Made by a program: the position numbers and the translations under genes
Notes under the pieces: generated by a model
What the model saw: only the letters and a program-made list of their open reading frames with translations
What the model was told of the DNA's origin: nothing
Databases searched by the model: none
Shown here: positions 51,201 to 61,567 of the stretch, one piece after another
Layout of the letters: each line of letters starts with the position of its first letter
Numbering within the stretch: the first letter of the stretch is position 1
DNA from: Paenibacillus xylanilyticus
Lineage (GTDB): Bacteria > Bacillota > Bacilli > Paenibacillales > Paenibacillaceae
Reading direction: 5' to 3'
Assembly: GCF_009664365.1 (NCBI RefSeq)
Contig: NZ_CP044310.1
Span: 1,623,001-1,687,000 of the forward strand
DNA: 64,000 nucleotides

Positions 51201-54200
51201 ATGATGAGGAGAAGGATCATTATTGCATTAATCCTGGTGTTGTTGGTGGGGTGTCTGCCGGTTACGGGAGCAAATGCGGAAGATACGGTGGACCCTGGTG
51301 CTGTCTTTTATATTTCAAATGATGGCGATGATTCGAATCCGGGAACAGAAGCTGCTCCATTTCGCACACTTGAGAAGGCAAGGGACGCAATCCGGCAATT
51401 GAAGACGGATTCCGGGCTGCCTGAAGGCGGTGTGACGGTCTATTTAAGGGGCGGCACCTACAATAGAAGCGAAAGCTTTCTGCTGGAGGAACAGGATTCC
51501 GGTACGGAGAATAAGCGGATAACCTACAAGGCTTACCCAGGAGAAAGTGTGCGGTTAAACGGCGGTCTGGAACTTCAGAAAAGCTGGTTTTCTCCGGTAA
51601 CGGACACGAATGTCCTGGACCGAATCATCAGTGCAGATGCCAGAACGAAGGTTCTTCAGGTAGATCTGAAAGCTCAAGGTATCACCGATTACGGGGTAAT
51701 GAGCCGGCATGGTTATTACAAAGCCAATGACGTCAGTCAGGTTCCTCCGATGGAGCTGTATGTTGAAGGTCAAGGCATGACCCTTGCCCGCTGGCCCAAC
51801 AATGGAACGGTTCAGATGGGCACCATTACCGATCCCGGACCTACCCGCAATGATCCGGATTTGCAGACACGCGGCGGGACCTTTACCTACAATTACGAAA
51901 GACCGGATCTCTGGGAAGAGGCGGATGACATCTGGTTGGATGGCATATTCGGTTACAGCTGGGAATGGTCGTACAATAAAGTGGCATCCATCGATACAAG
52001 CAACAAGACAATTACCTTGGCATACGGAGAGATGAGCGGTCTGTTTACCAACTGGTACCCGGACTTCCATTTTGCCCAGAACCTGCTTGAGGAGATCGAT
52101 ATGCCAGGTGAATATTACATCGACCGGAAGCAGGGCAAACTCTACTTCATGCCTACGGCTGCCTTTGAAAGTGATCATCCTGAGATCATGGTTACAATGC
52201 TTAAAACACCGATGATTAACGCGAATAATCTTTCGCATGTGACCTTTGAGGACCTGATCCTGGAGAATGGCCGGGACTCCGCAGCAGTTATTATGGGCGG
52301 TGACAGCGTCCGATTGGAGCACTGCGAAATACGTAATTTCTCCAATGGGGGCGTACTGATTAATACGCAGAGCCGCTGGTTGTATAACGACTTTGCCAAA
52401 GTGAACGGAGTGAATCATGCGGTGATCAGCTCCCATATTCATCACATCGGAGGGACCGGGGTGATTCTGAATGGTGGAGATAAGAAGACGCTTGAGCCAG
52501 GAAACAATGTCGTGGCGAACAGCCATATCCATGATTTTGCTTATTACCATAAAGCCTATAATCCGAGCATTTTTCTGACCGGGGCGGGGAACAAGGTTTC
52601 CCACAACGAAATCCATGACGCTCCCCATCCAGGAATGCTGATCTTTGGCAATGACCATCTCGTGGAATACAACAATATTTATGACGTCTGCAAAACCTTC
52701 TCGGACCTCGGCGCCATCTATATGAATCTGGGCGAGTCGCCTCAGGAACGGGGATCGGTAATCCGCAGGAATTATTTCCACAATATCGGGGAAGGCAAGG
52801 CAGGGGTTCAAGGGGTATATCCCGATAACTTTACCATGGGCATTACCATTGAAGAGAACATATTTAACGGCATGGGTAACGATGCCATTCTCAATAACGG
52901 CGGTGCCCATATCAAGACCCGGAACAATATTTTTATTGATGCTAAGGTACCGTATGAATATTCGGACATGTATCTAGGCGATCAACCGGATCAGCAAATC
53001 TCCAAAAATTATATGCCTAAATGGAAGGCGTTGTTTGAAAAGAACAACAATTTCGAAGGCACACCGCATATGGAGAAATACCCGGAACTGGCGGATTTCT
53101 TCACGGAGAACCGGTTTTATCCGGATACCAACACGTTTCAGAACAATGTAATCTATAACCCGACGAGGAAACTAAGCGGCACGAATAATCAGGGAGCAAA
53201 TGACAAACGAAACCTGCTCCAGTATGCGAACAACTGGATTACGGATCATGATCCTGGCTTTGTTAATCTCGCGAATGGGGATCTGAATTTAAAGGCGGAT
53301 GCCGAAGTGTTCCAAAAGATCCCTGGCTTCCCGGCGATCCCTTTCAGCGAGATGGGAATCCAGGGGAAAGCCGGTCCATACCTGGCTCCGGATCACATTG
53401 CTGTGGATCGAATCCAGTTGTATAACGAAAGCGTTACCATCGGGATTGGGAAGTCATTCGCTCTGTATTCCGCAGTCATTCCCTGGAACGCAACGAACCC
53501 CGCTATTCAGTACACGTCGAGCGACCCTTCAATTGTGAAGGTGGATCCAAGCGGCAAGCTGAAGGGTGTTAGTATAGGGAACGCAACGATTACAGCCGTT
53601 TCTGCTGACAACCCGGCCTTAAAGGATGAGGTTCAGGTTACTGTTGAAGTTGGGGATGGCATTATCGATTATACCGATTTCGAAAACGGCAGGAACAGCT
53701 GGCCGACAGACCCGAACCGAAGCATTGTCGAGGTGGAAGGCGGCAACCATATGTATAAGCTCGTTAAAGGAGCAACGACGCTAAACGAGAACGAATTTAA
53801 CCATTATGAGCTGAGTTTTAAGTTTAAGACGCCAAAAGTCATTGCAGATGATGCCACATTCTATGTGTTTGACCGGCTGAACTCTGGCGGAAGCGGCGGC
53901 AGAATTGGTTACCGGAAGTATGCAAATGGAACATCTGCCTGGCTCTTGTATAATGCGGCCTGGGCTGCAGTGAAGCAGAATACGCTGCCTGCACCTGATC
54001 TGCAGCCGGATACGGTCTATAACATGAAAGTCATCGTTAAGGGTCCAGAGATCAGTGTTTATGTGGATAACAAACTGAAGCTGAAGGCGAGCGATGCGAC
54101 ATTCAATGCGTCCGGCCAGGTTGGGTTTTATGCCGGAGGCTTCAGTGAACTCCTGTTTGATGACATCAAATTCACGGTTCCAAGCAGGGAAGTATCCGGT

Positions 54201-55715
54201 TTGCTGCTGGGTGAGAGCCGTGTCAACATGGTCAAGGGGGAACAAAAGCAGCTGCAAGTTCAATTTGATCCGCTTGATGCCGAGAATAAGGAGGTTACCT
54301 TCCATACCTCCCAACCGGGAATTGCGGCTGTGGATGAACATGGATTGGTAACCGCTTTGGCGGAAGGCGAGGCAGATATCACCGTCACATCAGTCGCCAA
54401 CCCGGAAGCTTCAGCATCCGTGCGCATTCAGGTATCGGATGTGATGCACTTTACGGATTTCGATTCGGGAGCGAACGGATGGCCGGTGGACCCGAACCGC
54501 AGTATCGTAACTGTGGATGGCAACAAAAAGTATAAAATTCTCAAAGGCGCCTCGGCCCTTCATCCGAAGACATATACCGACTATGACCTTACCTTCACGC
54601 TGAAGACGCCGGCGGTCATGCCGGATACGGGAACACTATATGTATATGATCGTTCCGTCTCCAGCACATCCGGGAAAATTGCATACAAGAGGCTGGCGGA
54701 CGGCACTTCACAGTGGATTCTTTATAATGGAGCATGGACAGCTCTGAAAACGACGAATCTACCTGATGAGGACCTGCGGCCTAATACCGAGTACACCATC
54801 CGCATCCGGGTCGAAGGTGCTGACATCCGCGTGTACGTAAACGGGGAACTTAGGCTTGAAGGGTCGGATACCAAGCACAATCCATCTGGAACGGTAGGTT
54901 TCTATGTTGGCGGGTTCAGCGAAATGTGGTTCGATGACATCAAGTTTTCCCTGATCGATACCGATCGGACTGCTCCAGAGACCACGGCCGTCATGAGTCC
55001 GGCAGAACCGGACGGCATGAATGGATGGTATACACAGCCTGTAACCCTTGCCCTGTATTCTTCTGAATACTCTTCTGCATCCGCATCGACAGAATATAGT
55101 CTGGATGGAGGGGATACCTGGCTGGCCTATCAGGACTCCCTGACCTTCAGTCAGGATGGCCGTTATTCTATTCTATACCGTTCACTGGATTCATCCGGAA
55201 ACGCGGAGGAAGCGAAATCGCTCGAGTTTAATCTGGATGCTTCGGCACCCATGATTTCGGTGGCAGAGCCGTTAGCCAAAGACTTTACAAGTGCAGAGTC
55301 CCTGAATCTGTCATGGACTGCTGTCGATGAGGTGTCCGGGGTTAATGAATTGAAGAGTACAGCAAGGCTCGATGATCAGCAGATGGAGCAGGGGGCGGCA
55401 GTGCTCCTCTATACGCTGCCCCTGGGAGCTCACACCTTCACCGTAACCGCCACAGACGAAGCGGGGAATGAACAGGAAGCGGTTGTGACGTTCTCCACTT
55501 ATGCAAATGTCAGCTCACTGAAAGCGCTGGTAACCCTCTTTCGGGAGAAGTCCTGGATTGATAATGGCGGGATCGCCAATAGCCTGCTTAAGAAACTGGA
55601 TAATGGGAATACGGAAGCGTTCCTCCATGAGGTTCAAGCCCAGAGCGGCAAACATATTACGGAGGAAGCGGCGGCCTTCCTGCTTCGAGATGGGCAGGCG
55701 GTAACAACAGAATAG
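51201..55715 (+). CDS. secreted multidomain right-handed beta-helix polysaccharide enzyme (GH141-like)
   Basis: 1504 residues. Signal peptide (cleavage after GANA), then a beta-helix catalytic region (about 35-720) opening with YISNDGDDSNPGTEAAPFRTLEKARDAI, as in GH141 and related families, with repeated short turns (SHIHHIGGTGVILNGG, HNEIHDAPHPGM). Next come two tandem units, each a BIG2-type domain plus a LamG/DUF1080-like domain (about 733-994 and 995-1252), an OmpL47-like domain (about 1254-1350), an Ig-like domain, and a C-terminal FIMAH domain (about 1440-1504). Presumed to cut a plant-type glycan outside the cell. Follows the transporter in the same direction; GGGAGG lies 11 nt before the ATG. 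Confidence 0.8.
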   Translation: MMRRRIIIALILVLLVGCLPVTGANAEDTVDPGAVFYISNDGDDSNPGTEAAPFRTLEKARDAIRQLKTDSGLPEGGVTVYLRGGTYNRSESFLLEEQDSGTENKRITYKAYPGESVRLNGGLELQKSWFSPVTDTNVLDRIISADARTKVLQVDLKAQGITDYGVMSRHGYYKANDVSQVPPMELYVEGQGMTLARWPNNGTVQMGTITDPGPTRNDPDLQTRGGTFTYNYERPDLWEEADDIWLDGIFGYSWEWSYNKVASIDTSNKTITLAYGEMSGLFTNWYPDFHFAQNLLEEIDMPGEYYIDRKQGKLYFMPTAAFESDHPEIMVTMLKTPMINANNLSHVTFEDLILENGRDSAAVIMGGDSVRLEHCEIRNFSNGGVLINTQSRWLYNDFAKVNGVNHAVISSHIHHIGGTGVILNGGDKKTLEPGNNVVANSHIHDFAYYHKAYNPSIFLTGAGNKVSHNEIHDAPHPGMLIFGNDHLVEYNNIYDVCKTFSDLGAIYMNLGESPQERGSVIRRNYFHNIGEGKAGVQGVYPDNFTMGITIEENIFNGMGNDAILNNGGAHIKTRNNIFIDAKVPYEYSDMYLGDQPDQQISKNYMPKWKALFEKNNNFEGTPHMEKYPELADFFTENRFYPDTNTFQNNVIYNPTRKLSGTNNQGANDKRNLLQYANNWITDHDPGFVNLANGDLNLKADAEVFQKIPGFPAIPFSEMGIQGKAGPYLAPDHIAVDRIQLYNESVTIGIGKSFALYSAVIPWNATNPAIQYTSSDPSIVKVDPSGKLKGVSIGNATITAVSADNPALKDEVQVTVEVGDGIIDYTDFENGRNSWPTDPNRSIVEVEGGNHMYKLVKGATTLNENEFNHYELSFKFKTPKVIADDATFYVFDRLNSGGSGGRIGYRKYANGTSAWLLYNAAWAAVKQNTLPAPDLQPDTVYNMKVIVKGPEISVYVDNKLKLKASDATFNASGQVGFYAGGFSELLFDDIKFTVPSREVSGLLLGESRVNMVKGEQKQLQVQFDPLDAENKEVTFHTSQPGIAAVDEHGLVTALAEGEADITVTSVANPEASASVRIQVSDVMHFTDFDSGANGWPVDPNRSIVTVDGNKKYKILKGASALHPKTYTDYDLTFTLKTPAVMPDTGTLYVYDRSVSSTSGKIAYKRLADGTSQWILYNGAWTALKTTNLPDEDLRPNTEYTIRIRVEGADIRVYVNGELRLEGSDTKHNPSGTVGFYVGGFSEMWFDDIKFSLIDTDRTAPETTAVMSPAEPDGMNGWYTQPVTLALYSSEYSSASASTEYSLDGGDTWLAYQDSLTFSQDGRYSILYRSLDSSGNAEEAKSLEFNLDASAPMISVAEPLAKDFTSAESLNLSWTAVDEVSGVNELKSTARLDDQQMEQGAAVLLYTLPLGAHTFTVTATDEAGNEQEAVVTFSTYANVSSLKALVTLFREKSWIDNGGIANSLLKKLDNGNTEAFLHEVQAQSGKHITEEAAAFLLRDGQAVTTE
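53392..54960 (+). repeat. tandem duplication of BIG2 plus LamG-like module inside the beta-helix gene
   Basis: Unit 1 (53392-54186) and unit 2 (54187-54960) encode matching segments, e.g. DPNRSIVEV / DPNRSIVTV, YKLVKGATTL / YKILKGASAL and VGFYAGGFSELLFDDIKF / VGFYVGGFSEMWFDDIKF. Confidence 0.7.
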
Positions 55716-55726
55716 ATGACAGAAAG

Positions 55727-55762
55727 AAGCCTTTCCGATCATATTCGGAAAGGCTCTTTTCT
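55727..55762. terminator. bidirectional intrinsic terminator
   Basis: AAGCCTTTCCGA / TTCGGAAAGGCT with TTTTCTT to the right and AAAGAAGC to the left; separates convergent genes. Confidence 0.8.
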
Positions 55763-55767
55763 TATAG

Positions 55768-56739
55768 CTAACGTTGGAATTGCAGCTCAGGATAGATCCA
55801 GGCATAAGCATGATAATGGCCGCTATTGATATTAATATTGCCTGTGATCGGGCGGTAAGGGGCGACAAAACGTTCAAAGTCCGGATTCTTATAGATGTTC
55901 GCCATCGCCTCAACCAGATCGAGGGGCCATGTGCCGCCAGAGAGCTGTGCCGGGAAGATCGGATTATCGTCATATGGCCATTCCTTCAGATGTCCGTTGA
56001 CATAATGGAAGAATTGTTCGACGGCACACTGGAGGCTTTTGCCGCCCGGTGAGACCCAGCGGAACAAATCCTCTCCCGTTGTGTCCAAGACGAGCTTGGC
56101 GGCAGCCGTTACCGGAGCGAGAGCGAAATAATGATACCACAGGGAATGCTTGCCTCTGGACGTTTCTTCCGGAATGAATCCTTCGATGGAGAGGGAGTGG
56201 TCGAGATGTTCTTTGAGCGCGGTCACCTCTTCTGCCAAACGAAGCTTATCATCCATAAAACGATACAGCGCTAACTGGGCATACAGACTCCAGTTCCACC
56301 AGTTGTTGCGGAGAGGGATTCGATCCCACTCCGGCAGACATACCTGGGTCATCCATTGGGTGAACATTTCTCGCTCCTTTTCGCTCCAGTCCACGTATTC
56401 TTTGATTTCATTCGCCGCCAGAAGGAGTCCAACCCCCAGATAGGCCGATACCAATGGTCCGTCCGCACCTGTAATCTCCCGATTAACCACTGCCCAGCCC
56501 ATGATGATTTCCTTCGCTTTGTCTGCATAAGCAGCTGTTCCTGTCAGCCGGTAGGCCAGTGCAGTCGTATAGGCCGTCTGGGCGTCCATCTCCATCCGCC
56601 GCTTCGCGAGCGTGTGCCCCTCCGTATCCTGGTAAAAGCCGGGAATCCCCCAAGTGGCAATCGCATGGCTGTTCGCAGATAGACTCTCGTTTGCTTGCTC
56701 AATAAGAACTTCAAGTGCAGTCGGATGTTTCATATGCAT
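55768..56739 (-). CDS. alginate-lyase-fold (PL5-like) cytoplasmic enzyme
   Basis: 323 residues from ATG 56739 (AGAGGTG 6 nt upstream; the ATG 33 bases earlier has no ribosome site). No signal peptide. All-alpha toroid features: NNWWNWSLYAQLALYRFM, KHSLWYHYFALAPVTAAAKL and NINSGHYHAYAWIYPE, as in the alginate lyase family (PF05426). Probably cleaves an intracellular oligosaccharide with a uronic acid. Third gene of the mutarotase/GH2 operon. Confidence 0.75.
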   Translation of the reverse strand: MHMKHPTALEVLIEQANESLSANSHAIATWGIPGFYQDTEGHTLAKRRMEMDAQTAYTTALAYRLTGTAAYADKAKEIIMGWAVVNREITGADGPLVSAYLGVGLLLAANEIKEYVDWSEKEREMFTQWMTQVCLPEWDRIPLRNNWWNWSLYAQLALYRFMDDKLRLAEEVTALKEHLDHSLSIEGFIPEETSRGKHSLWYHYFALAPVTAAAKLVLDTTGEDLFRWVSPGGKSLQCAVEQFFHYVNGHLKEWPYDDNPIFPAQLSGGTWPLDLVEAMANIYKNPDFERFVAPYRPITGNININSGHYHAYAWIYPELQFQR

Positions 56740-56811
56740 GCAGCCCACCTCTTTTGAAATGGAATGATTCATTAATATTCTTGTCGCAGTATCAGATACG
56801 GAAAAGTAAAC

Positions 56812-59800
56812 TTACTTGGGCTCTACATCATCCAGGGTCAGACGATATTGAAGATGCCTCATATATGAACCGGCTGAGTTCCTAAATACCATACCAAACC
56901 GGATGTCCTCACCGGCTCCTTGCACGATGGCGATCAGACGATTAATACCCGCACGCAGCTCGATATGTCTCTCCGGTTCGGGAACATGACTCCCGTTTAG
57001 ATAAATCTCATATTCGCAGTTTGTGTTGACTTGAAGCTTACCTTGAAGGATACCATCGACCGCATTGCATGAAGGGTCCAAACCATGAACGAAACAGCTC
57101 AGGAACCAGCGCACCTCCCCAGGATCCTGGATAAGAAAGGCACCGTCTGATGAGCTTCGCTCTTTCTTGAGCATCCAGCCGTAGAGCCCCTCACCCAGAT
57201 TGTTCAGCGAGAATTCCGGATCTGTATAGTAGGCCTTCATTGCCTCGTAATTGACCCAAGGCTTGCAAGGCAGTGCCATGACCTTTTCAATCGACCAGTG
57301 CGCGTCTGTTTTGGAGCTGTGAAGAAGACCGTCGTCTATGGTAGCCCCCAGATTGGCCAAAAGTCGGCTGTATAAGCGTATGGACTTGGCGGAATCCGGT
57401 TCAAGGAGAAGTTGAGATAAAATGATACATCCTTGTTCTGGTTCCACTTGCAGTACGAAACTCCTGGCAGGACGCTGATGATCCCGGTTTAGCTCCACCA
57501 ATGCCAGCCTGCTGTATTCCGACGTATGCCCATGCACAAAATAATCCTTCCATGCTGTTCCTTCTACGCTTGCACATAGTACCGCTGCACCGGTCGTATC
57601 CAGACTGTAAGAGGCCAAGGGACGATTAACAACTTCTCTGGGGGAGAGAAAAACCTTGTCGAAGCCGAACAGGTCAACCGGACTTAATCCTTGGACCACA
57701 GGCCTATCGTAATTCGCCTCCAAGTGATACGTTTCATGCTTCAGGATCGAGACAGGGCGCTTCAATAGAGCAGACAGGGCGGCTTCATGACCTGGGGCAG
57801 CCGGCAGGATGACGAGTTGACCGCCCTGCCGAACATATTCATGTAACAGGGCTACGGAATCCCGATCCAACAGGAGGTCTGGCTCCACGACAACAAGTTG
57901 ATATGTCCCGAGAAGGCTGCTCGTGATATTCTCAAGCACGTCGAAGGAAAGGCCAAGGGACCGCAGGAAATGCTCTGCTGCTCCTCCCGGTTCAACCCAT
58001 GTCCCCGTTCGGATCGATATCGCTTCGACGTTTCCTGCATAAGTGAGCATGTTGCGCAGCAAGCAGCAGGCCGCAGGGACGGTATCGAAGTGCATCATAA
58101 GCTGCAGTTGATTAGCGATGAAGAGGCCGCTGCCGTTCCGGTATTCCAGTAGAGGTGACCACAGATCCCCGCCATCTCCAAAGTCCCCTGCGCTGCACTC
58201 CAGGATCATATTGAAATTGCCCTTGACCGGTTTCTCGAAAGCGGCGTTGATGATAGGAGGGGGACCATCCTCACGTATCTTTTCGTCCCAATACATCAAA
58301 TCCTCATCGTCCAAGCCCTGAAGGATGGGATGGGTATAGCTGCCCGCGTGGGCACGGATGAAATCCTGCCGCGAAATTGTCAAATGACCCAGAGACAGAT
58401 GAAGCTGCTCCAACAGCAGAAGACGCCCGCCCCTCCGTACATAATTTTGGAGCGCCATCTCCAGTTGACCGCCCTCATCCTCCAGCCCGCTGCCTGCAAC
58501 GACGAGGTGATTGGGGGAAAGCTCACCAAGCTGTTCAAGCCGGATTCGTCTGCATTCCGGGACAAGCACGTTTATCCGATCGAAGTCTTCGTCCCGACCT
58601 ATGAAGGCCACAGGTCGGCCTATAGAGACAGGGGTGGTTTTATAATGTGAGGGATACAGTTTGTACTGCAAATCCAGCTCATGAACGAGCTTGTCATCGT
58701 GAAACATTACGGCATGCACGTGTATAGCGGTTACATCCTTAACAGGCTCAGGTTTCCAGGTTACGGTCACGATCTCATGATCCGCCGGTTCTTGGTTGAA
58801 TAGGAAGAGCTCCTGGTGAAGGAGTCTGTCTTCCTGACGTACTTCGCATTCAATCCGAGTTTGGCTTGAATGGAAGGTATCGTTATAGACATCGAAGCTT
58901 CTGGAAATCGGCCCATCATCAAAGAAGGAATGATTGTATTCTGCCGGTATCATGGTAGCGGGCTTAAAAGAGGCTTCCATGATTGGGAAGGACGGGTTCT
59001 TCATATAAAGCGGATATTCCTTCGGAAGAAGACCGTTATTTAGCGTTAGCGCGTATTTCGGAATGACTTTTGGTTTCGGCCCCGGCGTATCTGGAGCAGA
59101 TGGAGGAAGCACAATATCGCGTTCCGGCATGGCCCGCATGAAATAATGGGCGAAGTTGAAGGTGGAGATTCCGGAAACGCCTTGCCGCCTCGCATATTCG
59201 ATGAACAGCCGCTCCTTCTCGGCCAGACCCCGGATACATTCATCCGTGTTTCGATACGCGGCCAAGCCTACGTACATGCTGCTGTTCTGGGGACAGACAT
59301 ACCACCAGCCGCCATGCTCGCCGAATACGAGAGGTGCCTTCCGATCCCATGCGTCGATGGTGCCGTCTATGTTATAGTGCCTGCTCTCTACCTCCGTAAG
59401 TTCTTGGGGGAGGAGACGGTTATCGCCTTCTGCAATAATCGGGCGGGTAGGATCTAACTCGCGAATGAGGTTCATCATGGAAGGCATATGCTGCTTGAAT
59501 ATATCGCGGCCGTCCACCCAGCGCATCTCGTTCTGCAAGCTCCACAGGATAATGGATGGATGATTACGGTCACGCTCTACCAGTCTGCGGACATGGGCTG
59601 TGCAGTTCGCGATATAAGCGGGATGATCGGCAGGCATGGATTTGCTCGAACCGTAGATGGCCGTTTCATCCACAATCAGCATGCCCATCTCATCGGCGAT
59701 ATCCAGATAATAGGTCGGATGAGGAGCGGCATGCAGACGAACACAGTTCACTCCGGCCTCCTTGCACATGCCATACCAGGTGCGTACGTACTCCTGCGTT

Positions 59801-60804
59801 TGTTGAATGGCACCCTGGAAATGCCAGGAGTCACCGCGCAAGTTTATGGGCGTACCGTTAAGGATAAACTGCGAACCCTCGGTCCAGATCTCACGGAAGC
59901 CGAATGGCTGTTCCACCCGGTCGATAACCCGCTCACCGTCCAGAAGCCAAAGCTCCAAGCTGTACAAGAAAGGCTGCTCCGGATTCCAGTACTTGGCGTC
60001 CTCCCAATCCAGTCGGAACGTGAGCCGGCTTGAATCCCCTTGGCCGCTCACGGCTAACACATTAGCTTCAGCCTGAAGAATGGGGGAGGACGCCGAATCA
60101 CCGTTTTCGCGTACATGAAGAATAGCCTTGTGGGATGTCTTTAAGGAGGAAGCCAAGGGATGGATTACCGCAGCATCTACGTCCAGCCAATTCTCCCGTA
60201 CCGACGTTCGGATCGCTACATCGGCAAGCGAGACATCCGGCCGACTTTCCAGATATACGTCCTGCCATATCCCTCTGGCAATCGAACCGAACCACGAGCC
60301 TGCAAGGCCCGTGATCTTCTGTTGACCAGAAGGAATCTCCACCTTGTCAAAGCTGCCGCAGACTACATGAATTTCGTGCTCCGTATCCTTACTGACCAGT
60401 TCAGTAATCTCCACGAGAAGAGGCAGGTAACCATCCTCCCACATGGCTACGAGATGATGGTCGAGATACACGGCAGCCTTTTGCATGATCCCGTCCATAC
60501 GGAGGAAGATGCGTGTCCCTGGTTCATTCATGGATGGAGGCACCCGGAATGAACGGTGAAGAACTCCCGCTTCGGCTTGCGCCCACTCCTTCGGATATTG
60601 AAATACATCATATGGCGCATATTCGTACTCAGGAATGCTCCCGAAGTTCTTTCCCTGAGGCCTTTCGTAGGAGCTTCTCCAGCTGGAGGGAACTTGAACC
60701 TTCTGCTCTTCATAAACCAGCTCTCCAGGAAGGCAGAAGCCAGTACCCTGCTCATACAAAGGCAGGAAATTCCATTCACCGTTTAAGCAAAATTGAGTTC
60801 GCAT
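56812..60804 (-). CDS. large glycoside hydrolase family 2 enzyme with two GATase1-like domains
   Basis: 1330 residues from ATG 60804 (AAAGGAG 10 nt upstream; the earlier TTG lacks support). Sugar-binding jelly roll, Ig-like domain, then TIM barrel with acid/base E426 in WSLQNEM and nucleophile E496 in VFGEHGG. The C-terminal half adds two Rossmann-like segments resembling the GATase1-like domain of GH42 enzymes (PNHLVVAGSGLEDEGGQ, ..RRGGRLLLLEQ; and QLVVVEPDLLLDRDSVALL, ..RQGGQLVILP), then a beta-rich end domain. No signal peptide, so it works inside the cell on imported fragments; beta-galactosidase, glucuronidase or similar activity is possible. Confidence 0.85.
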   Translation of the reverse strand: MRTQFCLNGEWNFLPLYEQGTGFCLPGELVYEEQKVQVPSSWRSSYERPQGKNFGSIPEYEYAPYDVFQYPKEWAQAEAGVLHRSFRVPPSMNEPGTRIFLRMDGIMQKAAVYLDHHLVAMWEDGYLPLLVEITELVSKDTEHEIHVVCGSFDKVEIPSGQQKITGLAGSWFGSIARGIWQDVYLESRPDVSLADVAIRTSVRENWLDVDAAVIHPLASSLKTSHKAILHVRENGDSASSPILQAEANVLAVSGQGDSSRLTFRLDWEDAKYWNPEQPFLYSLELWLLDGERVIDRVEQPFGFREIWTEGSQFILNGTPINLRGDSWHFQGAIQQTQEYVRTWYGMCKEAGVNCVRLHAAPHPTYYLDIADEMGMLIVDETAIYGSSKSMPADHPAYIANCTAHVRRLVERDRNHPSIILWSLQNEMRWVDGRDIFKQHMPSMMNLIRELDPTRPIIAEGDNRLLPQELTEVESRHYNIDGTIDAWDRKAPLVFGEHGGWWYVCPQNSSMYVGLAAYRNTDECIRGLAEKERLFIEYARRQGVSGISTFNFAHYFMRAMPERDIVLPPSAPDTPGPKPKVIPKYALTLNNGLLPKEYPLYMKNPSFPIMEASFKPATMIPAEYNHSFFDDGPISRSFDVYNDTFHSSQTRIECEVRQEDRLLHQELFLFNQEPADHEIVTVTWKPEPVKDVTAIHVHAVMFHDDKLVHELDLQYKLYPSHYKTTPVSIGRPVAFIGRDEDFDRINVLVPECRRIRLEQLGELSPNHLVVAGSGLEDEGGQLEMALQNYVRRGGRLLLLEQLHLSLGHLTISRQDFIRAHAGSYTHPILQGLDDEDLMYWDEKIREDGPPPIINAAFEKPVKGNFNMILECSAGDFGDGGDLWSPLLEYRNGSGLFIANQLQLMMHFDTVPAACCLLRNMLTYAGNVEAISIRTGTWVEPGGAAEHFLRSLGLSFDVLENITSSLLGTYQLVVVEPDLLLDRDSVALLHEYVRQGGQLVILPAAPGHEAALSALLKRPVSILKHETYHLEANYDRPVVQGLSPVDLFGFDKVFLSPREVVNRPLASYSLDTTGAAVLCASVEGTAWKDYFVHGHTSEYSRLALVELNRDHQRPARSFVLQVEPEQGCIILSQLLLEPDSAKSIRLYSRLLANLGATIDDGLLHSSKTDAHWSIEKVMALPCKPWVNYEAMKAYYTDPEFSLNNLGEGLYGWMLKKERSSSDGAFLIQDPGEVRWFLSCFVHGLDPSCNAVDGILQGKLQVNTNCEYEIYLNGSHVPEPERHIELRAGINRLIAIVQGAGEDIRFGMVFRNSAGSYMRHLQYRLTLDDVEPK

Positions 60805-60834
60805 GGTAGGAATACTCCTTTCGTTTAACAATCG

Positions 60835-61473
60835 TTATGCCCGGATCACGAGCGGAATTTCCAGCCAGATCCGGGAGTTCCCATCGGACGAATCCCAGGG
60901 TATGAAGTGAGGCTCCATCGTTCCCGCCCAATCAGGCGGCGTATGGGATGTGGAGAGCTTGCCTGAATAGGACGGCTTCTCGATGGTTGCCGGATCTTCC
61001 GAGTAGAAGAACATCAGATTCTCATGCAGGGCAATTATCCCGTACTTATCGCCATCCCCCGGATTCTCCTCCTGATACTGGTAATGGTAAAACACATAAC
61101 TGGCGACTTGATCCGGCTTGAGATGGGCGATTCTGGCATAAGGCCGGGCCGAAGCGTTTTTTCTTAACCATTGTTTCTCGCTGACCGGCTTGTGATAGTG
61201 GAAAATATCGATCATCGGTACCCACCTTCTAGCACTGCTCGTTCCGGGCCAGATTTCCAAAGCGTCTTCGCAGTGAGCGAAGAGTTCATGAGGATCAACC
61301 GAAGGGGCTGGACTTTCATAATAAAGAAAAAGCTGTGTTCCGAAATGGAACAGACTAAGTTGACTGGCGCCGAGTTCCTGCATCTGGATTTGGAGTTCTG
61401 GTAAGGCTTCGTGGAACACTTGCTTCAGGTACATATTCTCGCGGCACTGTGCACGGAAATGATAGCGGTACAT
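60835..61473 (-). CDS. L-rhamnose mutarotase-like protein
   Basis: 212 residues from ATG 61473 (GAGG 6 nt upstream); in-frame ATGs at 61491 and 61506 lack good sites. The N-terminal YRYHFRAQCRENMYLKQVFHEALPELQIQMQELGASQLSLFHFG follows the RhaM pattern (aromatic-rich, WP..L..Y..H region); it is about twice the usual ~105 residues, so the fold may be duplicated. RhaM interconverts alpha and beta anomers of rhamnose or similar deoxysugars. First gene of the operon with the GH2 enzyme. Confidence 0.6.
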   Translation of the reverse strand: MYRYHFRAQCRENMYLKQVFHEALPELQIQMQELGASQLSLFHFGTQLFLYYESPAPSVDPHELFAHCEDALEIWPGTSSARRWVPMIDIFHYHKPVSEKQWLRKNASARPYARIAHLKPDQVASYVFYHYQYQEENPGDGDKYGIIALHENLMFFYSEDPATIEKPSYSGKLSTSHTPPDWAGTMEPHFIPWDSSDGNSRIWLEIPLVIRA

Positions 61474-61532
61474 AAGCCACCTCAGTTTCATGTCGTTTAT
61501 CCCCATGTTACTGTAATTGGCTTCAGAATTCC

Positions 61533-61561
61533 TTGACGATAGTGACCTTCTTTAGCATAAT
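61533..61561 (+). promoter_or_regulatory. sigma-A promoter placed to give a leaderless mRNA
   Basis: TTGACG (61533-61538), a 17-nt spacer and CATAAT (61556-61561); the ATG of the AraC gene begins 7 nt after the -10 (61568), where transcription would start. Confidence 0.6.
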
Positions 61562-61567
61562 AGCGAC

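Noticed and set aside
51555..52910. 451-codon frame on the - strand inside the beta-helix gene
   Set aside because: It lies wholly within a well supported + strand gene and shows no family features.
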